DNA from: Pollenia angustigena
Lineage: Eukaryota > Arthropoda > Insecta > Diptera > Polleniidae
Direction: 5' to 3'
DNA length: 64,000 nucleotides
NCBI GenBank assembly: GCA_930367215.1
Contig: OV884058.1
Coordinates: 103,501,802-103,565,801, forward strand
A model generated the notes under the pieces. The model was not told where the DNA came from. It was given only the letters and a program-made list of their open reading frames with translations, and searched no databases. How positions within the stretch are numbered: the first letter of the stretch is position 1; every line of letters starts with the position of its first letter. The translations under genes were made by a program, and so were the position numbers. Positions 34,671 through 45,720 of this stretch are shown piece by piece.

Positions 34671-35467
34671 TAAAAACATAAAACTTTAATGTTTATTTAC
34701 TGAATCTGCCTTACACGCCTTACAGTGAGTAGTAAAACTCTTGAAACCTTAAATTAGTCCCACTCTAGTGGAACATTAATGTTTAGACGATGCCAAACCT
34801 GGTGGGGTCGAAGATCTGCTCTTCGAAGCATTGTTTGCGGTTGAAATTGAGAATTGTGCCTTGCAAAAGGATTTGGTTGGTGTTCTACTTTAATATCTAT
34901 ACTATAATATCAGATATTATGCAATTTTCTGCAATTTTCTTACACAAAAAGCAAAACACTCGGGATAAATTAAGTTTTTTAAACATAGTTTAAGTACGAA
35001 AAATACTAAAACTTTCTTAAAACAATGCTAAATGGGACTACTTTCGTAATTTAATCCCGGAATTTCTTAAAATAAGTATACAACTCTTAAACTTCACTTT
35101 TGGTTTATTTATAAACTTTATAATTCTTAAATCAAGCACATTTTGAGATTAACTCAATCTTAGTTTTACTTAAATCAATCTCATTTTCGGATTATTTCAA
35201 GTACGAATTGATCGCGATTGAAAATCCTTACGGGATTAATTTTTTCTGTACTTGATTGGGATTGATTTAAGTACGGATGGATTCATTTTTCCTTTGAATG
35301 TAGCTTAAGTTTACATTCTGTTTTTTAAAAGTCGAATAAGTAAAATGAATAGTTAGCGACAAGCATAAGAAGAAACCAATAATTTACCTTTAAAAGATTT
35401 TCTCATAAATCTTATAGGGAAAAATAACTCTGTATTTGACTTCAGTGTATTAAAATACTTGGATGTT

Positions 35468-35905
35468 CCCAGGAAAAACTTTTTAATTTTTAGTAATAGG
35501 TGGTAGTTATTTTATACATTACCTGGTAAGTTGTTGTCATTACAATTGTCATTATTCTGAAAACTTCAATAAGTAGTTACTAGTAATGACCTCAGCAACT
35601 ACTTATTGCTTCTGTTATTTTCACTACTGAATATTTGCTTACTGGTAACGTACTCAATAACTACTTATTAGGTCTATTAACTAGTGATTTTTTGGCTTCT
35701 GGTAAGTTTATTGTAAGAACTTACAATTCAACTTACTAGTAGTTAAATAACAACCAGGTATTTTTTGACTTCTAGTATTTTGTAAGTACTGAATTCTTTG
35801 GACACCTCGAACAAAAATAAGTAGTTATTCAGCCGAAAAATAAGTAGTGTTTATTTTCTCCAACATTATTTGCTAACTTACCAGGTAAGTAAAGTTTTTG
35901 CTGGG
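35468..35905. mobile_element. 438-bp inverted-repeat element rich in AAGTAGTTA
   Basis: The ends CCCAGGAAAAACTTT and AAAGTTTTTGCTGGG pair with one mismatch, and a second inverted pair TTACCTGGTAAGTT / AACTTACCAGGTAA lies just inside. Within, AAGTAGTTA, ACTACTTATT and ACTAGTA recur in both directions. No transposase. Confidence 0.65.
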
Positions 35906-38149
35906 TAGTAACACTGAAAGTTCTTCCTCAAAAGCAATACTTTCAGTTAGGCTGCCCTTCTAAAAACCAAACGCAACTGTGCAAACATTGACTAAGTATT
36001 TCATTCCTAAAGTCATCCGTTTTGTAGCTGATATGTAAACAAAACGCAACTAGCGCATTATTTAAATTGGCAATGCTTTTTGCCGAAGTTTAAAACGGCA
36101 ACGCATTTAATTTGCAGTGTTGTAAGGTATAATTGTTTGATTTAAACACTACTCTAACGTAGAATACAGACATTTAGGAAGCCAGCTTTATATAAACAAG
36201 GCTTTTTGGGCGATCTGTACTTGCATGAAGACTTTTTTCGTCTTCCACACTTGCAGGTGGATGTTTAGAGGTCCTTAAACGAATTTAAATAGTGCATATT
36301 GTCAAGAGAGTCTGTTGCTCTCTGGCCCGCTTTGAAGCATCAGTATAAGACTTGAAGTTATTCGTGGAGGTATTTCTGGAATGCTAAGAAGTCGTAGTAG
36401 AAGAAATGGCAGTTTTCATAGAAAACTAAAGATTTGGAAGTCTTAGAACAAAATTTAAATGTCTTAAAATTGAAAAAGCACAGAGATTCTTATAGTTCGT
36501 TGCAAAAATTAAGAAAGAAATTAACATGATTTTAAAACTATTTTAAGCCCAACATCTAACTCTAATTCATATCATGGACTAAAAATTAGCCACAAACATC
36601 ATTATAAAACCTGTGGCAACAAACACATTATACCACTTAATTTTATGGCAATTTAAAATTCTGAATACATATTTATGCACGTGTTGGCAACAAATGCCAG
36701 CAACATTACCAGCGAAACCAGAAATCAAATTTACAAAAAAATAAAAACTTAAAGCCAACTTTAACAAAAAAAAAATCCAGACAAAACTAAATTATAAAAC
36801 GTCACATTTAACGGTGCAAATTCTTCCGGCAACTTCTGATATGACACAACTCAACAAACGCCGCAATATGCTGCAACAAAAAACCCGACGAAAGAAACCA
36901 AACAAAAGATTGATTGACTGTCGATTTAACATGTGTGATCTACTTTTTGACATGTTGAACGCTATACATAATTTGGCTTTAGTCTTTTACGTTTTTTTTA
37001 TTTTTAACTGGCAACACTTGACATACCGTTAATCAACTCGTCACTCAAGCTCAATGGTTGCAGTACTTTCTGCTTGTTTTATCATCATGAACTCTGTTTA
37101 ATTCCGCTTAACGTTGAGGATCTATCATTGATTTAAAAACGTTTTTTTTTCATATTCATATTCACCTTCACGATTTATTTTCTTGCTCCTCTCTGCCATT
37201 CTTCTTCTCAGCAAATGACACTAAATGCTCTAAGGCGTTTAATGATCGATCATTTACCAGGTATTCACACACTCAAGATATAGAAGGCGAATTTCGATAA
37301 CGACTTCGTTACATTTTACGAATAATTGCCAACGTAAAGTTAGTTGCAACAGAAAAAATGTTGCACGATTTTAGAGAATTTTATTGATGTGATCTGTGGG
37401 ATAAAGAGTCTTAATTAACAGCTTGATAATAGTGAAAAATTACTGATAAATTTTTGGCATGACACAGAATGATGACGATGACGTTGGTTGGATGCTGAAT
37501 CGTTGCAATGTTATGGCAAAACGATGTTGATTAAGGATTAAAAAAAGCTTACGAAAAAAAGATGATGCGTGCTTCGTTTCATTGCGAAATTAGTAGTGTG
37601 TATGACCAGAGGTGATCAATGTGTTGGAATTGTAAAAATGTAATTAGCGAAGAGGAAGATGAGCAATGGGCTTGTGGTTATTAATGGTTTTTCTACATGG
37701 AATTTAAGAAATTCTCCTGAAATCACAGACTGAATTCTTTTTCCAATTCAGGCATGTTTACTATAGGACTTTATAGCAGTGTTCGAAAATAAGCAATTTA
37801 TACCGTTCTTAATATTTGGTTCGGTACAGATATGGGAAACACTAGCGCTAGTAGTGTTTGTGTAGTAAATACCTTAACAAAAACGTTTCTCTTTTCGGGA
37901 TCTTTGTAAACAATACAATTTCTGTACATAATTATCCAGCTCAACATAAAGAGGGGAATATTTAATTGCGTTTAGTTTTTCGTTAAAAACCCACAAACTT
38001 CGTTGTGTTCAGTCCACTACGTTAATATTTGTTTCAGTTGAGCTCAGCATTGTTTTGCCTGGTAAAATTTTTTTACAAAAAGAAGCTACATATGTATGTG
38101 TTCTTAGCGAAAATAAACAAAAACCTAAAAAATATGTTTACAAAAGCGA
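35906..38149. other. Unassigned sequence
   Basis: No gene or complete element recognised. AAGTCTTA-like words recur at 36.2-36.5 kb as in the blocks at 39.5 and 44.8 kb. Confidence 0.4.
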
Positions 38150-39470
38150 TACGCAATAGACAAACAGGCTATTCGTGCAAATTGCCAAGCGACAACAACA
38201 ATACTAGAGAGAAGTGTTGCTAAAATTTGTGTTAGCTCATTACTTCATCAATGTAAAACAAGCACTAAAGAACATTAAAATATAATGTATGTCTACAGAA
38301 TCACCACAATTGTTCTGTTCTAAAAACAGTACACTACATAAAATTTGTAACTTTCGTTAAAATAGATAAGAAACACAAAAAATAGATATCGTTTCTGGGT
38401 GCGTCTGTATGTCTACAGAATCACTACAATTGTTATGTTTTTTTAAAACAGTACACTACATAAAGTTTGTTACTTTCTTAAAATAGTTATGAAACACTCA
38501 AAAAATAGATATCGGTTCTGGATGCGGCTGTATGTCTACAGAATCACTACAATTGTTCAGTTTTAAGAACAGTACACTACATAAAGTTTTTTACTTTCGT
38601 GAAAATAGTCATGAAATACTAAAAAATAGATATCGTGTCTGGGTGCGTCTGTATGTCTACAGAATCACTACAATTGTTATGTCTTAAAAACAGAACACTA
38701 CATAAAGTTTTTTACTTTCGTGAAAATATTCATGAAACACTAAAAAATAGATATCGTTTTTGGGTGCGTCTGTAGGTCTACAGAATCCCTACAATTGTTC
38801 TGTTCTAAAAACAGTACTCTACATAAAGTTTGCTACTTTCGTGAAAATAGTTATGAGACACTAAAAAATAGATATTGTTTCTGGGTGCGTTACGGTGCAA
38901 ATTGCCAAGCAACAACATCAGTACTAGTGAGAAGCGTTTGCTTAAATTTTTGTTTGCTCATTCCTTCATCAATGTAAAACAAGCACTAAATAACATTAAA
39001 ATATTATGTATATCTACAGAATCACTACAATTGTTATGTCTTAAAAGCAGAACACTACACAAAGTTTTGTACTTTCGTGAAAATATTCATGAAATACTAA
39101 AAAATATATATCGTTTCTGGGTGCGTCTACAGAATCACTATCATTATTCTATTTTACAAACAGTACACTTCATTAAGTTTGTTAAAAAATAGATATCGTT
39201 TCTGGGAGCGTTACGGTGCAAATTGCCAAGCAACAACATCAAAACTGGTGAGAAGCGTTGATAAAATTTTTTATGTTGCTCATTCCTTCATCAATGTGAA
39301 AAAACACTACAAAACATTAAAATATAATGTATGTATATCTACAGAATAAATACGATTATCCTGCTTAATAAAGAAAAACAGAACACTTCATAATGTTTTT
39401 TACTTTCGTGAAAATGGTTACGAAAGGTATTAGGGGTTGTGTACTAATACACAATCACTAAAAAGCTAGA
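38150..39470. repeat. Composite tandem array (about 121-bp units)
   Basis: Unit A (TCTACAGAATCACTACAATT, GTACACTACATAAAGTTT, ACTTTCGTGAAAATA, AAAAATAGATATCGTTTCTG) starts near 38290, 38410, 38532, 38654, 38775, 39010, 39125 and 39335. A second unit B (GTGCAAATTGCCAAGC.ACAAC to AACATTAAAATAT) precedes it near 38165, 38895 and 39215. The array therefore alternates between A-only runs and B-A pairs. Confidence 0.75.
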
Positions 39471-41339
39471 TATCGTTTTTGAGTGTGTGTCCCGTACGCT
39501 AAATAATGTTCAGTCTATTTTCAAACACTGTCTTAAAGGCTTTATTAAGAGCAAGTAAGGCTTCGTTTATGATTTGGTAGTCTTATTAAGAGTCTCAAAA
39601 GTCTAAGAACACGAATTTAATGTAAGACGATGAAGTCTGTATTTAGAAGTGTAATAAGACTTGATAATCATTCTTAAATTAAAAGTCTAAGGGGAAGCCT
39701 TAAAAGTCCAAGAAGAAGCCTTGGAAGTCTTAGTGTGAATAATAGTAGGAAATTTAAAGCCCTGGTAGAATCTAGAATTTCAGTCAACAATAACAAATCT
39801 GAAATTAAATTCTTTAAATAATTGTTACTCAAATTATAATTAGACAACTGTCTGCTTTGACGGGGAAAAACCCCAGCAAAGATTTCTTTAAAACTGTTGC
39901 GCCTGGTAGAACACGTCATCAATTTTCCCAACAACCAGACGTAAAACGAAAAACAAAGAACAAAAAATCTTCATCATGATAATTTTCCGCTATCAAATTA
40001 TTTGTTTCGCTATAATGTTATTGTGTGACAAACAAATATTAAAACGAAAAACATAATTATATTTTAGTTTTTTAACTTGTAGTCGTCATAATAAATCATA
40101 AACCATAAATAGTTGCACTTCGTTCATGTTAAATAAAAGAAAAACCTTAAATCAAAAGCAGAAGCAACTTCTTTGGGATAGAAGCTTCTTTCTCATCACG
40201 AAACCAAGGAGTTAAAGAAAGAACAAAAAGGTTACACGGTTACAGTTGTCATGATATGCTTGGTTAGACAACAATGGTCGTTCGGTCGGTCGGTCAAATC
40301 AGCAGAGGGTTACAACACTTATTGCAGCAACAAAAACACAAATGGAAATTTTTTGAAATGGAACGAAATAAAAAAAAAAAAATTTCCCACGTTTGGAAAA
40401 AATAAATCAGGAAAGTAAAAAGATGGTATGTAGAATCAAAGAGATAAATCAAAACTCGTCAAAGAAAACGTTTAGGTTAAGTGAACATAGAGAAGTTAAG
40501 ATATCTGAACCTTAAAACAATTATTTTGTTCCATTTTACGATATTTTATTTACAACTCACGTGGCTGCATTTGTCTGCATATTTCAAAGTTTGAACTTAT
40601 TTTTACTAAACTTTGACGGCAAAAGTGTTTCATCATTAACACCTGAACAAACAATTTCCCCAAAATCCAGCTTCAACAAAAAACTAAATAAATTGTATGG
40701 CATGTAGTGAGAAAAAAGTATCAAAGTCATGTTATTATTTGAAGGATTGAAAAATCAAATTTCACCCTTAAGCTTTAAATTGGGAGTACCACAATATACT
40801 ATTGCTTAACAAACAAATACAAACAAATTCGTTTACACTCCCACTCCAGGTTGTATGAAGACTGACATGAGCATATTCATAAATTTAAACGAGGGTCACT
40901 TGCAATTATTTTAATAAATGCTTCTTATACTTTGAATTCATTTCATTTTTCATGATTTATACCAAATCTTTTATATATAATTCATAAGGGCCAACTATAC
41001 TTGTCAAATGCTTGTCCGGAAGGCGAATTCACTCGTTCACCGCCATATCTAAATTTGTATTATAAGGATTTATCCATTTGGTGGCTTCTAAGCCGCCGGC
41101 CTGGCAAGGCTGTCAGCTGTTAAATATCTATTATATGAAGTGTTATTTATTTAGCGAATGTTTTGCCTTTACGAATATGAGATCGCAAAACAATCGAGGA
41201 ACGCGTACCTAAAACTAGTTACAATTTCCTTAAAAAGTGCTAGTTCAAGCGTGACCACCTTCTAAGCTTAACGGGGTGATTATGGTTTTCATATTCGACA
41301 TACTGTGCAAGGAATTGGCAATATTCCAAAAAAATAATT
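39471..41339. other. Unassigned sequence with AAGTCTTA words
   Basis: At 39530-39760 short words such as GAAGCCTT, AAGTCT and AAGAC recur at irregular spacing. Otherwise nothing recognised. GGTCGGTCGGTCGG near 40270 is a short simple repeat. Confidence 0.4.
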
Positions 41340-41638
41340 TATGAGACTGGATAGCGTTACAGATGTGGTCATCCCTGTGCATTATCGTAATGACGCACTA
41401 CCGAAATTATCGCTTCTGTTTGAAAGTGTGGCGGATAATTTTAATTTATCGATTTCACGGCGTTCTCAGCATTTTAGCCTCTCTTACGGCACATTATGGC
41501 CTGTAATTTAAAAAAATGAGCTGGATGATATGTGATTTCAACAAGACGGTGTCACAAGCCAAACAACACGACTGATTTTGGATGTGAATTTTCCGGAATG
41601 CGTAATTTCACGTTTTGGCGACGTCAATTAGCCACCGG
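41340..41638 (+). pseudogene. Old Tc1/mariner transposase relic, left part
   Basis: The plus strand reads SVADNFNLSISRRSQHFSLS then YGTLW, the segment between the helix-turn-helix and the first catalytic Asp in DUF4817-type transposases. After a deletion it continues DDM*FQQDGV (second catalytic Asp) and CVISRFGDVN*PP. Tryptophans have become stops. The reading stops abruptly near 41638, where unrelated DNA begins. A matching C-terminal piece lies at 44415-44612. Confidence 0.65.
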
Positions 41639-42267
41639 TATTATCCATAGGGGAAATGGAACTAGCACCAAACTTGTCACGTAACAGTTCTAAAGTGGTA
41701 GGGACCGGGTCTAGTTCTAACACTTTATATGAAGGCAGGCGCGGATTCAGGGGGGGGGGAAGGGGGGAAAGGTAGTATCTGTACCTTATATTAAGGAACT
41801 CACTTAGTACTTTTAAATTTATTTGCGGAATATACATATTAAGTGTGATACCTTTTGTAACACAGCCACTTAGTATCATTTTAAAAAAGCAAGATATATT
41901 TCTTCAAAAAGGATCAAGCCTTATCAAAACATTAATCATGTGCAGAGAAAATAAATAAAGCCAAACAACAATTTAAAGCAATTGTTGAAAAAGTTAAAGT
42001 AATTTGTGTTCAAATCGTGGTTCCAATCGAAAATACAAGATTTGAACGAAATAATCACATCCAAAATGTTGAAGATTAGTACCGAGTTTTGGGTTACATT
42101 CCTCTTAATGAATTTATTTTAGAAGATCTCATAACAACTTCCCAATAGATATCCCAAATGTATTGAACATATCTGAACTTCTACCTCAAAGTGTAATCAA
42201 GTACAGATACAAAACTGTTAAAACCACAACTAGCTGATGAGTTGATTATAAAGGGTGGTTAAATTGT

Positions 42268-43536
42268 AAGGGCCGATGTTGAATGTGAACCACACCTAAA
42301 CGCCAATTTTTTTCCGAATTTTATTTGACATTTCTCTATTTCAGACTTACTCAATTTAAACCATGGAGAGATACACAATCCAACAACGTGTTAAAGTTAT
42401 CCAGACTTATTATGAAAATTGGCGTTCAAATCAAAATGCATATCGTGCACTTCGTAATATTTTTGGTCAATTTGATCGTCCAAATGTGCGTACAATCGCA
42501 AAAGTCGTGGAAAAATTCGAGCAAACCGGGTCTGTAGAAGATGTGAGAACACCAGTGCATGCTCGTACAGCTCGTACTGCAGGAAATATTGCTGCTGTTC
42601 GCGATAGTGTGGCTGAAGAGCCGTCCACCTCAACTCGTCGTCGTGCCCAACAATTGCACCTCTCACGCTCGTCGTTGATGAACATTATGCATAAAGACTT
42701 GCATTTACACGCTTACAAGGTGCAATTGGCTCACGAACTAAAGCCTCTTGACCATTCCAAACGTCGTGAATGGGCAGAATGGTGGCAAGAAATGGCAACA
42801 GTGGATGATCAATTTTCGAAGAAAATCATCTTCAGTGATGAGGCACATTTTCACCTCAGTGGATTCGTCAATAAACAGAATTGCCGCATTTAGGCGAATG
42901 AGAATCCAAGAGTGATTGTCGAAAAACCAATGCACCCACAAAGAGTGACTGTTTGGTGCGGTTTATGGGCTGGCGGCATCATCGGGCCGTATTTTTTCCA
43001 AAATGAGGCCGGTCAGGCAGTTACTATGAATGGTGTTCGCTATCGTGAGATGATAACGAACTTTTTATGGCCCGAATTGGAAGATATGGATGTGGACGAT
43101 ATGTGGTTTCAGCAGGACGGTGCCACTTGCCACACAGCTAACGAAACAATGGCTCTTTTGCGCAACAAATTCAATGGCCGTGTTATCTCACGTAATGGCG
43201 ATGTCAATTGGCCGCCAAGATCATGTGATTTGACACCGTTGGACTTTTTTCTTTGGGGTTATTTGAAAGAAAAGGTGTACGTCGATAAGCCAGCAACAAT
43301 TCAAGAGCTAAAGGATGAGATAATTCGGCACATTAACGGCATAGAACCTCCATTATGCCTCAGGGTCATCGAAAATTTGGACCATCGGATGGAGGTGTGC
43401 CGCCGTGGTCGCGGCGCCCGTTTGGCCGATATTTTGTTCCATACATAATTGAGTAATACCAATATATCATAATAAAATAAAATTACAATAATTTCCTAAA
43501 TAGTTTGTGTTTTATTCAAAATCAACATCGGCCCTT
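42268..43536 (+). mobile_element. Near-intact Tc1/mariner-superfamily element
   Basis: The 15-bp ends AAGGGCCGATGTTGA and TCAACATCGGCCCTT are perfect inverted repeats; pairing continues imperfectly inward. The unit is about 1.27 kb with one transposase gene filling it. It lies inside the hAT remnant, so it is younger. A clear TA duplication at the ends could not be confirmed, so the exact outer limits may be a few bases off. Confidence 0.85.
42363..43448 (+). pseudogene. Tc1/mariner transposase with one internal stop
   Basis: A single frame of 361 codons from ATG 42363 is open except for TAG at 42891-42893. Residues 1-60 form a DUF4817-type helix-turn-helix (ending QTGSVED); about 65-145 link to the catalytic core. 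The first catalytic Asp is D159 in SDEAHFHLSGFVNKQNCRI; the second is D252 in WFQQDGA; the third is D289 in CDLTPLDFFLWG, 36 residues after the second, a DDD triad. The C-terminus ends LADILFHT. In related proteins the residue at the stop is Trp (CRIW), so one G-to-A change (TGG to TAG) explains the break. No frameshift is present, which indicates recent activity. The enzyme would cut and paste the element by binding its ends. Confidence 0.95.
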
Positions 43537-43654
43537 GAATAAAAGATAAAAGAGATAAACATCTACTAACATCTAAACTTGAGCCTGATCTATCAGATAA
43601 CGTTGTAGATACTTAATTAAACTGTGATGAAGATATCAACCCAAAACTAAGAAA

Positions 43655-43830
43655 AATATTTCAAATTTTCGGTTTAATGCTCGTCAGTAATGCTACGAGC
43701 GGGAGGTCATTTCCTACCCTTCGTCGAAAAAAAAAACATGGCTCATATCAACAATGACAGAATATATACTGTACTGTCTAAATTTGCCTCACAAGGAAAT
43801 CATAAATTGCTTATTTAAAAAGATTAATGT
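43655..43830 (+). pseudogene. hAT transposase C-terminal dimerisation relic
   Basis: The plus strand reads LMLVSNATSGRSFPTLRRKK, then, after a one-base shift in a run of ten A, TWLISTMTE. hAT transposases have the pattern (L)P(V/A)(S/T)...ERSFS.LRRLKTWLRSTM near their C-terminus, so this is a decayed dimerisation domain. It lies at the right place for a hAT element read left to right. Upstream frames at 41.9-42.25 kb are too decayed to assign. Confidence 0.65.
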
Positions 43831-44011
43831 ATATTAAAGTGAGTTTATTTATGTTTTATTTAACCTTTTTGTTGAGTTTTTTTTAATATAATATACGCAT
43901 ATTGTTTTTAATAAACTTTTTAAAACAAATTTTTTACTTTTGTGTATCATACAAAATTTCCCCCCCCCCCCCCCCCGTAAAGCACAAGCTGGATCCGCGC
44001 TTGTATGAAGG

Positions 44012-44414
44012 GGACTATTCACTTTAACTCCTAGGGGGGGTTAATTGGCACCTTTTTTAAAAGTTTTAAATAGGTCACTGATGTAACCTAAATGTACACA
44101 TTAAATTTCGGTTAATAAAATGCCTGTCGCATAAATTGTTCCGAGTGAATCATGATGGTATTATAGACCCCCTTTTTATAAAGTAATAGAATCGGATAGA
44201 ATCTGCCACTACCCGCACAAGACCCAATCACATGAGTAGTTTTATGTCAATTACTTTTCCTCTGGAGCAACTTCACTTTAAAAACATTATCACCACTTAA
44301 GTGATATGTCTTGTTTTCACTCATCACTCATTAGAAATCGTTCCTTTTTATTATAATATTACGTGCACTGGTCAAGTGATAAGTGCTTTAAGAACAATTG
44401 ACACAGATTTCCAG
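44012..44414. other. Unassigned DNA right of the hAT element
   Basis: With 41639-41735 this forms the DNA the hAT element entered. It separates the two Tc1/mariner relic pieces and may be an older insertion of about 500 bp, but no paired ends are visible. Confidence 0.4.
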
Positions 44415-44612
44415 CAAGGATGCGATTTGACGCCGTTAGACTTTTTAGTGGGGCTTTGTCAAAGACCGTTTCCACGCGGATAATCCCTTTACGTTGGAGC
44501 ATTTTACAACAAAAATTCGCCAAGTTATTGTTGAGATACCGCTCGAAATGAGCGAAAACTACCTCAAAACGGTTGACTGCTGCAACCAATTCATAGGCTG
44601 TCATTTAAATGA
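44415..44612 (+). pseudogene. Old Tc1/mariner transposase relic, C-terminal part
   Basis: The plus strand reads GCDLTPLDF, a stop at a former Leu, WGFVKDRFHADNPLTLEHFT, then IRQVIVEIPLEMSENYLK, CCNQFIGCHLNDIV. This is the segment from the third catalytic Asp to the C-terminus of a DUF4817-type transposase. It continues where the piece at 41340-41638 stops, so one relic was probably split by later insertions. The preceding DFQQG could instead mark a separate deleted copy. Confidence 0.65.
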
Positions 44613-44699
44613 TATTGTAATGGCAAGTTCCAAGCAATATAATGAAATAAAAGTTTCATCGAAATCATAGCTTTATGTGTCTTTTATTTAAGTCTGCTC

Positions 44700-45217
44700 T
44701 TGAAACCGAAAAATGCATAACCCGTTACTAAATTTTTTAGGATTTTTACAAAATTTTGTATAAAGTCCTCCACTCCAAGTATTTTATAAATTATTCCAAG
44801 TCTTATGTTAAGACTTCCAAGTCTTATAGAAAAGCTTACCAGGCTTTCATTTAAATTACTAAATCTTAAACAAAGCTTTCAGGTCCTATACTACGACTTC
44901 CAAGTCTTACAGAAAGCTTACCTGGCTTTTATTTAAACTACTTAATCTTATACAAAGCTTTCAGTTTCTATACTACGACTTTTAACTCTTACACTAAGGC
45001 AACCAAGTCGTATACTATTACCTGTAAGTCTTTAACTACTTCCAACTCTTATACAAAAACTACAAAGTCTCTTAGACTATGAGTTCCAAGTCTTTTTGAC
45101 TTTGACTTCAAAATATTATATTTAAGCGTTCAAGTCTTTTACTTAGAATTTAAAGTCTTATACGAAGCTTTTAAGTCTTATACTCCTAGTTTTAAATTAA
45201 TTAGATAACGTTTTTAC
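44700..45217. repeat. Degenerate repeat of AAGTCTTATAC words
   Basis: CAAGTCTTA, AAAGCTT and TATAC.A.GACTT recur every 20-35 bp in decayed form; the pattern resumes at 45467-45720 after the MITE at 45221-45463, so the MITE inserted into the array. Confidence 0.65.
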
Positions 45218-45220
45218 TTA

Positions 45221-45463
45221 AGGCACAACCATAATGTGCATAAGTTGGCTAAAGCAAATGAGCGAGTACATGTTAATTATACGAGGTCAACCATATTGAA
45301 CTTACGGAAACATTTTGTTTAATTTTAAGAAGCTGTCATTTGATTAAGCAAAGTGCGAAACTGATCGCAAATACGGAATCAAATGTTTTTTCAGTTTATT
45401 TTTTTTTCATTTTTTGTTAGTTTTTGTCAGAAGGTTAAGGATATGCACATTATGGTTGGGTCT
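45221..45463. mobile_element. PIF/Harbinger-like MITE, family A copy 2
   Basis: The left end AGGCACAACCATAATGTGCA pairs with the right end TGCACATTATGGTTGGGTCT. TTA flanks both sides (45218-45220 and 45464-45466). It is collinear with 974-1214, which has TAA duplications, so both confirm a 3-bp TWA target. The right end is better preserved here. Confidence 0.8.
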
Positions 45464-45466
45464 TTA

Positions 45467-45720
45467 GACTTCCATATCGTATACCAAAACCTCAAAGTAT
45501 TATACATTCTTTCAAATCTTATACTTACACTTCGATATCTTATAACAACGCCATGAAGTCTTATACTTAAACTTTAAAGCATAATACTAAATATTTGAAG
45601 ACTTCTACTAAGGTGTTAAGCTATTAAATTTTAAGTACTTTTAATTTAACTTTCATATCTTTTGCTAAGGCTTCTGATTCCTTTTTAGTGCTACCTTCGT
45701 ACCAACAATTGGTTTAAGTC
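45467..45720. repeat. Degenerate AAGTCTTATAC repeat, continuation
   Basis: Same words as 44700-45217 (TCTTATACTTA, TCATATCTTATA, GAAGTCTTATAC). Confidence 0.55.

Larger units (their letters stand above)
41736..44003 (+). mobile_element. hAT element remnant with exact 8-bp duplication
   Basis: Ends CAGGCGCGGATTCAG and CTGGATCCGCGCTTG are inverted repeats, followed inward by a G run at the left (from 41750) and a C run at the right (43960-43976). TATGAAGG flanks both sides (41728-41735 and 44004-44011). An 8-bp duplication and ends starting CA fit hAT. Without the younger Tc1/mariner copy inside, the element is about 1 kb and carries only the tail of a transposase. Confidence 0.9.
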
